Under the pieces are notes generated by a model. The model made no database searches. It had not been told where the DNA came from and saw only the letters and a list, made by a program, of their open reading frames with translations. From contig NC_077242.1 in assembly GCF_947179165.1 (NCBI RefSeq), forward strand, positions 23,035,097 to 23,099,096: a DNA stretch of 64,000 nucleotides. The letters are read 5' to 3'. Position 1 is the first letter of the stretch. Every line of letters starts with the position of its first letter. Origin of the DNA: Solanum dulcamara (taxonomy: Eukaryota; Streptophyta; Magnoliopsida; Solanales; Solanaceae). A program made the translations under genes and the position numbers. This document shows positions 44,213 to 55,205 of this stretch, one piece after another.

Positions 44213-46314
44213 CTCCTTACAATACTAACAAATAACGACAAGATACACATGCTTCTAAATATCCAAAAAATACCGATAACGAGCCTAAAACATGATTTCT
44301 AACAGCTAAAATATACAATCAAACTACCCAACCCAAATTCCAACTATTTCAACATGCTTTCACACATTCAAGCTCAATCTAAAGAAAGGTAAAATTGTAG
44401 CCTACATGTACACTAAACAAGCGAGCTTCAAATCACTATGCTAGAGCTTTTCCCTTTCGAACGGACTCAAAACATTGCCACTCTATCAAAAATAGAACCA
44501 CAACGCCGATACGGTTATTTAGACACTAGTTTCATAATTGTTTTGAGACGGACCAATTTCGAGGTCTAAAATGGGAATTATGGGACCCGCATATGGAATT
44601 CTGAATCTGACCCCCCCCCCCCCCCCCCAAAAAAAAAAAATAGGTTCAAAACATCACCTTGAGCTCAAAAATCAGATTTATAAAATAATTTATTGTGGAA
44701 AACTATGTGGGACGAGCATGCAACCAAAACTCATAAATTCCGACTAAATGACCAAAAATTGCAGTATCAAAATCAACTAGTTTTGAAGAAACGATACTAT
44801 TCCAACCCAAACAAATTACACTATGATGATCCTTGCGAAAAACCCCACAATCTAGACTCAAGAATCACTCAAAACGAAGTTATATTGACCAACATACACT
44901 CTTCTAAAATTTCATTTCGAAAAAAACTAAATCAGTAACTAAAAATGTATTTTTACCTCAAATGAAGCTTCCCCTCAAGTTTTTGAGATTATCAGAAGGT
45001 TCCTCACAAAATTTTCTTGAATTTAGACCCTTGAATCACCAAAATAGGATTTATATAGGTCAAGAAATAACTTCTTAAAGTTCTTCAAAAACTCAATCCA
45101 AAAATGGACACTACTGCAAATAAAATCATAATTTTGACTTGAATCGAATGCTCCAAATAAGTTTTCAAGCTCTCCAATGCGTTTTTTCACAAAAAATCTC
45201 ACAACTTTACCTTTTGAATCACCCAATTTGGAGCTATATAGCCCAAGATAAAGGGTTTTAAACTTGAGATAAAACCCAAAAAAGGGTCTTGCAGCTGCTG
45301 CAGATTTTTGCATATTTTGAAAAAATTCAAAATTTCCGACGGGGTGCTCGGAATTCGTTCAGAATCCGATAAAAATACACTAGATATGCTGCCCCACTAA
45401 ATTAGACATTCTGGACTCAATGGAGCATTCAAAATTCTCATACGAGATCATTTTAATAGAAAGTGGATCCCACACCCAAGAGCCATTTTAAGTCATATTC
45501 CACAATGGGCCTCGATATTAGTCCGGAAGCCTAAGAAAGAGAACGAAGGGTCGTTCTATACCAAAATCAATATTCTGGAATTAATCGCGCCGTCAGAATT
45601 TTTATTTGAGTGCATTTTCCAAGAATGTTGACCAAATTCAACCATAGGCTAACTTTCAAAGTAAAAAGCGTCAAATGACCCAAACTCGTATTGATTGCCT
45701 CGATAGTTATTCCAACAGCGCTATTAGACTTATTTGGTCATTTTGGAGTTGATGGAACTATCAGAATTTAAATTCGATATCTCGTTGACCCAAAACTCAA
45801 AAAGTCGTAACTAGACCAACTTAGGACTTCTAAATACCAAAATGGACTCGGGACCTCTAAAAATTCAACCAACATTTCTTCTAGAACAAAAACCATCTCT
45901 CGAATCCAACGGATTCATCGGAATTCCATTCCAAGCATCAAAACTCCAAAAGTTGACCAAAGTCAATTCTTGGCTTAAAATTCCAAAATTCCTCAATTTC
46001 TCAACTCAAGGCCTCAAAACTTCGTTACAACTCCAAAATCGATTTCGTAAAGTATCCTAAGCCAATTTCAACAATTCAGAGCTTCTGAAATCGACGGAAT
46101 TCCATATTGAGACCTGTAGCTCCGATTGACCCCAAATACCACTTTTTAATACTTAAAACTTATAAAAACTCAAATTTTCCAAAAACTTAACTTTTCATAG
46201 GATTTTCTAAAAATTAACACCCGATAACAATCAGAAATGACTCGAAGTATCTAAAGGAAGGGGTAAAATGGTTATTTTATAAAAATTTAAAAAATGACCT
46301 TGAGGGTCATTACA

Positions 46315-46720
46315 TTGATCCCTTGTTGGGGTGATTAATTTATCGAATTTATCTTTCATAGATCCCAAGGTAATTCCCTTTTGAGGTATTTGGGGTCTGA
46401 AAGATAGTTTTTCATGTTTATCTTGTATCTTCGTAGTTGACGAAGTGTTATCATCTTTTTGGATTTTTATCAGGCTATTGATAATATCATATGAATCACT
46501 ACATTGTTTGATTTTGAACATTATCTGGGCACATATGCTGATTAATTTATCAACAATCTGTTATTCATAATTGAAATTAGCAATCTCGATAATATCCGAA
46601 ACAACCGTTTGAATATCTTTGAATCCTTTATCAATATCTTGAAGATGGTCTTTAATTCTTTTCATCTCTGTTGAGAAAATCTGCTGCAATATTTTTGTTA
46701 GTTCGAATAATTTCGATATC
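46315..46720 (-). pseudogene. start of pararetrovirus ORF downstream of RNase H
   Basis: The complement of 46720-46561 gives FSTEMKRIKDHLQDIDKG, then FKDIQTVVSDIIEIANFNYE followed by stops. The complement of 46521-46320 gives FKIKQCSDSYDIINSL and KHEKLSFRPQIPQKGITLG. It is Lys/Ile-rich with helical heptad-like spacing. The frame meets 41707 when the intervening solo LTR is disregarded, so both belong to the same viral ORF. Apart from that I do not recognise it. Confidence 0.5.
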
Positions 46721-47150
46721 AAAGGAATATTCGGATAATAATATTTGCCATCTAATAAATCGTTTATATTCCGATTTTGACGGAAGATTATTATGAACAA
46801 AAACCTTTACTTGCGTATTATCAGTTCTAACAGCAAATTATTTTGGTAGTAAGAAGTAATATAATTTTTGACAACTTTTTACTATGGCTAACAATGCTTT
46901 TTTATTAATATGATATCTAGTTTGTGTATCTGAAAAATTTTCGGAACAATATCTGCATAAACTTTCTCCTATCTTATTTTTATTAAGATAATAATCTATT
47001 TTTTTTAATAATCCGCTCCAGTACTGTTCCGAAGCATCTATTTCTAAAATTAAATCACCACTATCTTTTGGTAATTATAATTTTGGTAAATTTTTACAAA
47101 TACATTTAATATCTTTTACTTTTGTCATTAAGACTTCATTAAATTCAAAG
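46685..47150 (-). pseudogene. pararetrovirus RNase H relic
   Basis: The complement near 47065-47010 reads LILEIDASEQYWSGLL, the first RNase H Asp. Then GESLCRYCSENFSDTQTRY, HINKKALLAIVKSCQKLYYF and VRTDNTQVKVFVHNN (later Asp) follow. The end block KNIAADFLNRDEK is near 46720-46685. Order and motifs fit the Caulimoviridae enzyme that removes RNA during reverse transcription. Scattered stops inactivate it. Confidence 0.82.
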
Positions 47151-48385
47151 CTCTTATCCTTTTTTAATAATTCTTGAAATGGATTTCTTAATTCTGCCAA
47201 ATTCTGAAAATAATCCGAAGCATAATTAAGAATTCCTAAAAAGTTTTGTACTTGCTTTTTATCGACTAATTTATTTAGAAAAACAAATATCTTTTCAATG
47301 ATATGGATTTGAATTTTATACCGTTTCCATCAATTATCATTCCTAAAATTTCTATCTCATTTTTTAGTAGGCTTGCTTTCTTTTTAGAAAGTGTTAATCT
47401 ATTTTCTAAGAATAAGTTAGTAAGCTTATTTAGGTGTATCAGGTGTTCTTCAAGGCTATCAAAAAACTAAAATATCATCAACGTAGATAAATATATAGTC
47501 ATAATCTTTAAAGATATTATCCATTTTTCTTTAAAATATCTGTGGGCGTTTTTTAATCCAAATGACATGACTAACTATTCATACTTCCCTTGAGGGGTAG
47601 AAAATGCAGTATAATGAATACTATCTTTATTCATTTTTATTTGCCAAAATCCGCTCTTACAATCAAACTTAGAAAATATCTTTTTGTTAGTAGTTCTATT
47701 AATTAGAATTTCTTTATGTGGTAGGAAATATCCATTAAATATAGTATTATCATTTAATTTTTTATAATTAATAACCATCCTTGGTTTATTTCGTACAATC
47801 TCTGCATGGTTTCTAACCATAAAGGCCGATGAACTATGAGGGGAGTTGCTAGGTCTTATTATTCTAAGACTTAATAATTCTTTAATCTATTTTTGAAATT
47901 CTTCTTGGTCTTCCGGACTGTATCTCATTGGTTTTACCCTGATAACTCTATCTTTATCTTTCATTTCTAGCTTGACTTCTATCTTATTTTTATTCCAAAA
48001 TTCTAAGAGGTTTTCGGAAAACATTGTTCTAATTTTTGTTTGATCATATCCAAACTTTCTTCTAATTTATTGAAGGTTATATGATATTCTAGCCGGGAAT
48101 ATTACTAATTTATTATCTGAAGGTTGTCCCAATCAATATCATATTGTAGCAAGGGAGTGCTTTTTTGAAATATTGGTTTATTTTGGTATCCTATATCACC
48201 ACACTGGGCTGTGCGGGATTTAAATTGAATACGTAATCTTTTAGAATAAGTAGTTTTAAAGTGTTTTATAATAATCGTATGTTGACAAGGAGTTTTAATT
48301 TTATTTGAAATAGGACTCTGTTGTATAGTACACTATGAAACTTTTCTAAAAAGTTATTTCCTAACATTACATCTTGGCCAGTATT
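47151..48385 (-). pseudogene. pararetrovirus protease end and RT, copy 2
   Basis: From 48385 downward: QDVMLGNNFLEKFHSV, a segment absent from copy 1 (47988-48301), then a Lys/Glu-rich run and RVIRVKPMRYSPEDQEEFQ. The open stretch 47820-47575 follows (NKPRMVINYKKLND, FDCKSGFWQIKMNKDSIHY), then YIFIYVDDILVF near 47500-47466, where the catalytic YVDD is intact. Fingers, palm and connection continue to 47151 with stops. The right-hand viral boundary at about 48385 is where similarity to copy 1 ends. Confidence 0.88.
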
Positions 48386-50352
48386 CCCCATTTAACACAT
48401 GTACCAACAGGACACCATCAATATCTGACTTTAAGTCACTAATCCTACTAAACAACATATCAGTGGCTTTCCACTTGTTTACCCATGACATCATACCTAT
48501 GATGCTAATGCATCTAGAACCCATGACATCATCTGAACAGGCATATACAAGAACACATTATCAATTTACCATTTCATGAGCAATATGTAGTTTCACAGGG
48601 TAAATCTTAAATATAATAGACAACATAATAACACTTAGACCTTCGATCCTTTCATGTCAATTATTACACAAGATGGGCATGCTCAATTATATTGGGTCAA
48701 TTTCTCTATCATCACCCATATAGCAATATCAATTCACAGATGATAGCCACACAATGTTTCTCTCATGGAACCCATACCTAAACTATATATGTGTCAGAAC
48801 ATGACACTCGATCTAATATATGTGTCAAAACGTCACCCAATCCTATATATGCATCGGAATGTGACACCCAATTCAATATATATGTCATAACGTGACACTC
48901 GATCCAATATATATTTCATAATGTGACACCCGATCCAATATCATAATCACAACTAAAATCATAGTCTACAATGAATAGTTCACATACTTGCACAATCAAG
49001 TAACAGTTTTATTGCATGTAAGTGTTCATAAATAGTCCTTTTATTGGTTTCATTCTATCTTTCCCTTCATTAACAATATTTCATCAAGCCTTCTTTATTT
49101 GAGGCATCAGTTTTAGTCGAGCAAGTTCAAGATTATAGAATTCATGGTCTTGAATTGTAGACCAATCACAATATATCAATCATTCAATCATAATAATTAA
49201 ATACATGGTAGGCACACGACATTACTCAAATACTATTAAGAATCTCTCTATGATATAGACTGAACCATAACCTACAACCACAGGTAATCAAATAGGTTCA
49301 TGGGAAGAGACTAACAAAACTAAGTCATTCACATTCATTCTTTATTTCATGATTTGCATTACTCAAGTAATTCATAGGAAATAATCGGCATAAACACACA
49401 TAGTTATAGTATAATCACATCCCTCTATATATATCAATAGCCCATAATTCCCAAGTCTCAAGATTTTGTTATAATCTAACTATTGTCTATACTTAATCTC
49501 ATAAGAATCATTGGCCTTCGAAAATGTTTCACCAAGATTAACATTCAAATATTGGAACTTTATCACTAGTCATATAATAATCATGACCCACAACATACAT
49601 GACCACTCTAAATGACAATTGACAATCATTTAACCATCCAGATTCCGTGCCTGAAGATCTAAATATGAAATCTCCCATCAATTTGCATTATATTAAGCAA
49701 TGGAAACATATTTATAACTACTTAACTGAGAAAACCTAGGTTACCTGGGCGCTAAGCAGTTGTAGAAGGATTAAAGAACGATCTTTGACTTCTAAAGGGA
49801 AAAACTCTGGAGACGGTCCTGAAATCCATGGGGTGTATCTTTCTTGCACTAGAAATCCCTTCTTCCCTTTTCTCCAAGCCTATAGCAGTCTTTGGGGGGT
49901 TTATAGAGAAACCCCCATCTATTTTAGCACTTAAGGGAAGAAGAAGATAATAAAAATACACCCTTATCTAATTTTGGACCGTTAGATCCCGCTCTGACGG
50001 CCTAAATCCCGCTCTAGCATCTCAGCATAAATAGTGCTTAGTAAAATAGGTATAACATTTTGATCCAAACTCCAAATGAGGAAAATATGATGGTTGTAAA
50101 GTAGACTCATACATATTTAATTTGATATGTCAAGGAACACCTAATTCATTATAGGCTCAAAGATATGGTCATTTGAAGTTGACTCTAGTTTGAACTCAAG
50201 GCCAACACTAAATCGAAAAGACAGTTCTACTTAACTTTGAGATAGGAATATAGTACGACCTTAATTCATAATTCACTCGCATACCAAGGAATTTATCCTA
50301 GTATTATGACAAAAGACATTTGTATGCGTTTACCATAGATAATTTTAGTAAC
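48386..50352 (-). repeat. LTR fragment, inverted, related to family A
   Basis: The complement near 50352 (GTTACTAAAATTATCTATGG) and further in (GAATTAGGTGTTCCTTGACA, CCTCATTTGGAGTTTGG) follows the first 350 bp of LTR A at 30812-31130. It is interrupted on the viral side at 48386, where no LTR end is found. The remainder has no coding content. A minisatellite lies at 48785-48945 and CCCGCTCT repeats near 49988-50022. Confidence 0.65.
48785..48945. repeat. minisatellite, about 36 bp units
   Basis: Four to five units of the type GTGACACCCGATCCAATATA plus TATGTCA(T/G)AACGT. They are homologous to the array at 17268-17395 in LTR D. Confidence 0.8.
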
Positions 50353-52307
50353 GCCGGGATAGGTCGTTTGGTCGCTTGGTTGTTCATTTGTGTTTTAGGT
50401 CTGTTTCTGTATTTTAGAGTTTTTATAACTTAAAAAGTGGAGTTCGGTCATAACTTTAGGAAAATGACCTCAGAATAGAAATATGATAGTTTCATCAGCT
50501 CCGAAATGGCAAAAATAAGCTAGTGGTATGGTTGACATAAATATCGAGGCAATCAATACGAGTTTGGGACCATTTGGTGCTTTTGCCTTTGAAATTTTGC
50601 TTATGGTTGACTTTGATCAATATTTTTGAAAAATGCGCTCGGATGAAAATTTCTACAGCGTAGATAGCTCTGGAATATCAAGTTTGATCTAGAACGACCA
50701 TTCGTTCACTTCTTGAGGCTTTTGATCTAATTCCAAGGCCTACTGTGGAATTTGGCTCAAAATGGCCCTTGGGTGTATGACCCACTTTTAGTCGTAAAGA
50801 CTTCGTATGGAAATTTTGACTACATCATTGAGTCCAGAACATCGATTTAATGGGGTAGCATATCTCATTTGCATGTACAAGATTCCAAATGAATTTCGAG
50901 CACCACCCCTCAGAGTATTTAAACTTGGTAAAATCAGTATTTCAGTTGATATCTAGTGCAACCAAGTTTGTTCTTCGCGATTGCGGGCCCTTGGCTGCGT
51001 TCGCGGAGGTCTAGGAAATTTATCTCCAAAATTGTGGGGCCTGGGTCGTGTTCATGGAGGTGTGTCTCTTTTGCCTTCATGTTCGTGGGCTTCTGGCCGC
51101 GTTCGCGAAGGCCAAACTTCCTAACCTCTGTGTTCGCGAGCCACTTAGGCCGCTTTCGTGAAGGCCAAACCTTGGTCTTTTAATATAAGACCAAGGACGA
51201 ACTCAACATTATTCTCCATGTTCAAGCATCATTTTCTCCTCTATTCCTCTACCAAATTTGGTGATCCAAGGGTCTAAACTCAAGGGAATTTTGTGGGGAA
51301 TCCATTGGTGAGCTCGGAAACTTGCTTAGGAGCTTCATGTGGTAAATTTCTCTTTTCTTGCTGCCATTGTCATTTTTTGAGTAGGAATTTTATGAAATTT
51401 TGGAGGATTGTAACTTGATCATCTTAGCTTCATTTTAAGTAATTCTTGAGGCTAACTTGTGAGTTTTTCTGTAAGGAACATCGTAGTGAGCTCTGTTTTG
51501 GATGTGGGGTGTCTTTTTTGAGAAAATTGTTGTTTTTAGATGCTGCCTTATTTGGTCTTTTAGCTTGAATTTAGGAAATTTGTTGCATGATCAATTTGTG
51601 TTATTTTACCAACCTCGTACTATTTATTAATTTGATTTATGAGCTTGGAGTGCTGTCTTGGACTAGTTTTTGGGGTCAATTCTGGAATTCCATATGTGAG
51701 TCCCAAATTTCCCGTTTAGGACCTATAAATTAATCTGTCTCTAAAAATTGTGAATTTAGTGTCGAAATGATCGTAACGATGTTGTTATTCTGTTTTTGAA
51801 TGTGTGGAAGCATTCTGAGGCCGTTCAGAAAGAAAAAGCTCATATTTTGTGAGTTCGAGCATACATGGTCGGCCTATATATTGGATGCAATTTTTTCCTC
51901 TTTATACTAAGCATGTTTAGGCGTTTGTATAATGAATTGTATGAGTTTGGAGGGGCTTGAGTATTGAGCATGCTAAATTCATAGATTTCATTCCCTAGGT
52001 GTTATTTTCGGGGTATCATTGGACTATTAAAGCATGTCTTCAGTTATTGTTGATCATCCATACCATATGGTGTGTGTTGTGTCTTGGTTATAAATTGGAA
52101 AGCATTTTTGGCCTAATTCTAGGCTTAAACTACTGTTGCCTTAGACTTGTCCGATTTTGGTTATAAATTGGAAAGCATTTTTAGCCTTAGTCTGGGCTTA
52201 GACTAGTGTTGCCTTAGACCTGCGCGATTTTGGTATCGTTGGGCCTTAAAACTTCTCCAATGTCATTTTGGACAGCTTAGCTCCCTATAGACTAAAATAG
52301 TAGACTT

Positions 52308-53699
52308 TTTTTAAATTTTAACGACCCTTGAAGGGGTCAAGGGCTGAGCAACACCCCAGGCCTTAATATAAATAAAATAAACATCAAAATACAAGGAGGG
52401 GGACATAAACCTTACCTCCGATCCTATGTTGGTTCTTAAGTCGATCATCCTACTACGAATAAACAACTTACTCCCCATACTACAAACGAAACCTAGTAAC
52501 TAAACATCTAAGAAGAGAGGACTCCTCTCAAATACATAGTTTCTAGGAAATACATAAATAAGGAAGATTCTCCCCTTACAAAGGTAAGCAGAAAATCCTA
52601 CGCTAATCCTATTCAAAAGAGATATAAACTAAAGCAAAAATAGCTAGGTGGAAAAGGATAAAGTAACTAAAGGAGATATAGTGATAAAAGATAGTAACAA
52701 TCAGTCGCTTCAAGGTGGCTTTTTGATCTTTTTCAGTTTCTCCCTTCTAAAGTTTATCATCTCAAGCTTCTCAAGAAGATATGATCCTTTGGCTCTTGTA
52801 GGTAGTTGATGATAGGTATAATAATACTGAGGGATATTATATTTATGACTCCATTTGGACAAAATATCAGTTATGCCATTTGTTTCTCTATATATGTGGC
52901 TGCATTGAAAATTGATCAAGCTGACTAATGAGCCTCTTCAAATCTATGATGTACTGGTACATTTTCCATGGGATTTGGATATTATTGTTGAGCTATTTAG
53001 TTAATAGTTTAGAGTCTACTTCTAGGTGAATTTTTGTATAGCTATGTTGTGAGCACCAATGAATTCCATGTGCAGCAGCCTATATTTCTGCTAAGTTGTT
53101 GGTCCCATATCCTAAGGGTGTAGTGAATGCATAGATCAAATTTCCCATGTGATCCCTAAGAATAACCCCTCCCCTAATTTTCCCCGGATTGTTTAGAGCA
53201 CTACCATCTGTGTTAAGCTTGTATATAGAGTTGTGTGGTTTTTTCCAAGTGGCCTACACAATTTTTATTTCATGCATGCACGCTTCTACCATGTTAATCA
53301 ACTCTGTCTAGATTGTTGTTCAAGTCGAGTATGGGAAGGCAATGTAGAGAAGGTGTGATATATCCTTGAATGTCATGAATTTTACTCTTATTACACTTGA
53401 TTGCTTCCCTCCATACTTGGCTGAGCACCTGTTTATCCACAACTTCCAGCACATCATAATAGGGAGTGAGTGTAGTATGAGTTTGTGGACCTCATTTCTA
53501 TGTTATTTGTTCCACCAGTTCTACAACACAGTCCTCAAAGGAAGAAGGTTATGTTGAATACCTGCAAGATCAAGAAAAAAACTTCCAAATATTGTTACAA
53601 AAATTTCCAAAACAAAAATACGATCAATTGTGTCCACCCCAGGTCTGGTACAGCAAGAGCAGTTAGCAGGATCTAATCCAAACCTAGTGATCTTGTCAT
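52308..53699 (-). mobile_element. 5'-truncated LINE (L1-type) fragment, 1.39 kb
   Basis: Inserted in LTR C copy 3, as shown by comparison with 59410-59470. It has a 13 bp imperfect duplication, AAATAGTAGACTT (52295-52307) and AAATAGCAAACTT (53700-53712). The T-run at its plus-strand left edge is the complement of a 3' poly(A) tail. Content is the last part of LINE ORF2 (listed separately) plus a 3' untranslated part at 52308-52700. Confidence 0.85.
52700..53699 (-). pseudogene. LINE ORF2 C-terminus: zinc-finger-like region and RNase H
   Basis: On the minus strand, in broken frames: KITRFGLDPANCSCC..PGVDTIDRIFV, matching the zinc-binding segment after plant LINE RT. Next come NEVHKLILHSLPIM and NRCSAKYGGKQSS. 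The RNase H domain reads YKLNTDGSALNNPG, GGVILRDHMGNLIYAFTTPL, GTNNLAEI and HLEVDSKLL. The end block is SHIYRETNGITDILSKW, open at 52919-52710. TDGS and EVDS hold catalytic acids. Plant L1 elements carry such an RNase H; this piece is a dead 5'-truncated copy. Confidence 0.82.
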
Positions 53700-53959
53700 A
53701 AATAGCAAACTTGAGTCTAATAATCCAAGCTTTAGCTAGGCAGTTTCAAAGCTTTGGGAACCTTACCTCCATAATGCCATATTCTTCTATCGGCCCTGCA
53801 TTTCTTGGCTATTGGCTCTCAAAGTTTTTTCGACAATTCTGGTGGGATGTGGTTCATGCAGGGGTGATTCATTGATGATGCTCTATTTGGGGGTACTCCC
53901 CATGATGCCCGCTTGGCCGCTGATCCTAATTAGTACTGACTCACCTCTATTCGTGGTTC

Positions 53960-54440
53960 AAGTCCCCATTTTGCTCTTCACTTAGCCGTGGTTTGAGCCC
54001 ACCGCCTTTATATAGCTTAATTTAAGTATGTCCCTCCTTACTCACTTGGGTTTGAATCCTTAGCTACAGTTACCCGATTCAAGTATGTGATATAGCTTAC
54101 ACATGGTTAGGCTCCTTAGCTACAGTTACTCTGTTCAAGTCCATGGTCTAGCTTAAACATGGTTCAGTTCCCTAGCTATTATTTACCCGATTCAAGTTTG
54201 TGGTCTAGCTTACACATAGTTCGGCTCCTTTCCTACAGTTACCCAGTTCAAGTCTGTGGTCTAGCTTACACGTGGTTCAAACCCACGATTATCTATCACC
54301 CGGTTCAAGTCCATGGTTGTTATCAAATCTTAGTTTGGGAACCTGATTCTCTGATGAATCTTCGGTTCAAGTCCTTATCTACTCTCAGTAGTGGGTCAAA
54401 GTTTTAGGCTTTTGTGATGGTTCGGTTCAAGTCTAGAAAA
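53960..54440 (+). repeat. minisatellite in LTR C copy 3 (GGTTCAAGTC type)
   Basis: Eight or more degenerate units of 40-60 bp with cores CGGTTCAAGTCCATGGTCT and AGCTTACACATGGTT, plus GCTACAGTTACCC. This array occupies the LTR position that in copies 1 and 2 holds the GAGCATCCGGG array. The ORF 54159-54407 is a product of it. Confidence 0.8.
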
Positions 54441-55205
54441 TTGGTGGCATTATTGGAACTCTATCGGCTCCGTTCTTTTTACTTCAACTATCTATGCTCC
54501 TGTCGGGCTTATGGGGGTCCGTTCAAGTTGTTACCTTAGACTTGTGCACGAGCGTACCCATCGGGTTTATGGGGGCTCGGTGGACTTAGTTAGTTTCTCT
54601 CTGTTTTTTTGTTGAGTACGCTCGTGTGCATACCTATATTTACTTTTTGTCCTGCCTTTGGATGTGATTATTTTCTTGTATTTCACTTAACTTTTGCTTT
54701 TCTTGCTCAGTCGACCTATGATGCCTACTAGGTACCTGTTGTTTTGGTACTTATACTACCCTCTATATCTATTTTCGTGATGCAGTTCCGAGTACTAACT
54801 ATCGACGTTGATTTCGAACCAGCTGCAGTCACGACCAGAGACGATGGTGAGCACACAACATTCTGGATTTACCCATCTCCCTCGGTATATATATATATAT
54901 ATTTTGTCCTTGCTTTGTGTATCGAGACAAGTGTTGTTTCTGTGGTCTACTTTTGGGACTTGTACTCTTTTTGTAGTAGCTCTGTACACGTGACTTCCAA
55001 GTTTTGGGAGGGATTTTTTTATTTGTATATATTTCGTTAGCTTCCACTGTTCAGTTTTGTTCTTGTTGTTTCATGCTTATTTTAGTGGTATGGTTGGTAT
55101 TCTACCCTAACATTCCATTACTTACAATTCTGGGATATGGGTTGGCTTGCCTTCTGGTGGATTGTATAGTAGGCACCATCATGACCTAGAAATCGGGTCA
55201 TGACA

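Larger units (their letters stand above)
41708..46314 (-). mobile_element. solo LTR, family C copy 2 (inverted, with nested hAT element)
   Basis: The complement begins TGTAATGACC at 46314 and ends GGTCGTGACA at 41708. It is flanked by an exact 5 bp duplication, ttgat (41703-41707 and 46315-46319). Without the 1.04 kb insertion at 43170-44212 it is about 3.56 kb, matching copy 1 across its length. It splits the viral ORF downstream of RT. A C18 tract followed by A12 (44611-44640) is an oddity inside it. Confidence 0.93.
33001..48385 (-). other. endogenous pararetrovirus (Caulimoviridae, solendovirus/EPRV-like), slightly more than one genome
   Basis: Three viral segments (33001-36512, 40021-41707, 46315-48385), all on the minus strand, become colinear once two solo LTRs and a SINE are set aside. 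Each insertion is bounded by its own duplication. Starting from 48385 the order is protease end/RT/RNase H, transactivator-like ORF, promoter and leader, primer-binding site, coat-like ORF, movement-like ORF, protease and RT again. No integrase is present, as expected for this family. All ORFs are broken. Genus assignment is inference from gene order. Confidence 0.85.
50353..55205 (+). repeat. LTR, family C copy 3, 5' end missing, with LINE insertion
   Basis: From about 50400 the sequence parallels copy 1 from 37040 (CATCAGCTCCGAAATGGC; ACGAGTTTGGGACCATTTGG). It ends GGTCATGACA at 55205. The first roughly 500 bp of the LTR are absent. A CG-rich cassette at 50970-51170 (TTCGCGAAGGCCAAAC repeats) and a GTTCAAGTC-type minisatellite at 53960-54440 lie inside. 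A LINE fragment splits it at 52308-53699. Confidence 0.8.

Noticed and set aside
48785..48945. Regular repeats resembling a CRISPR array
   Set aside because: Units are head-to-tail without unique spacers, inside plant LTR sequence; it is a minisatellite.
51000..51183. Arg-rich ORF in 50956-51183 suggesting a small basic protein
   Set aside because: Produced by translation of the CG-rich cassette repeats in LTR C copy 3.
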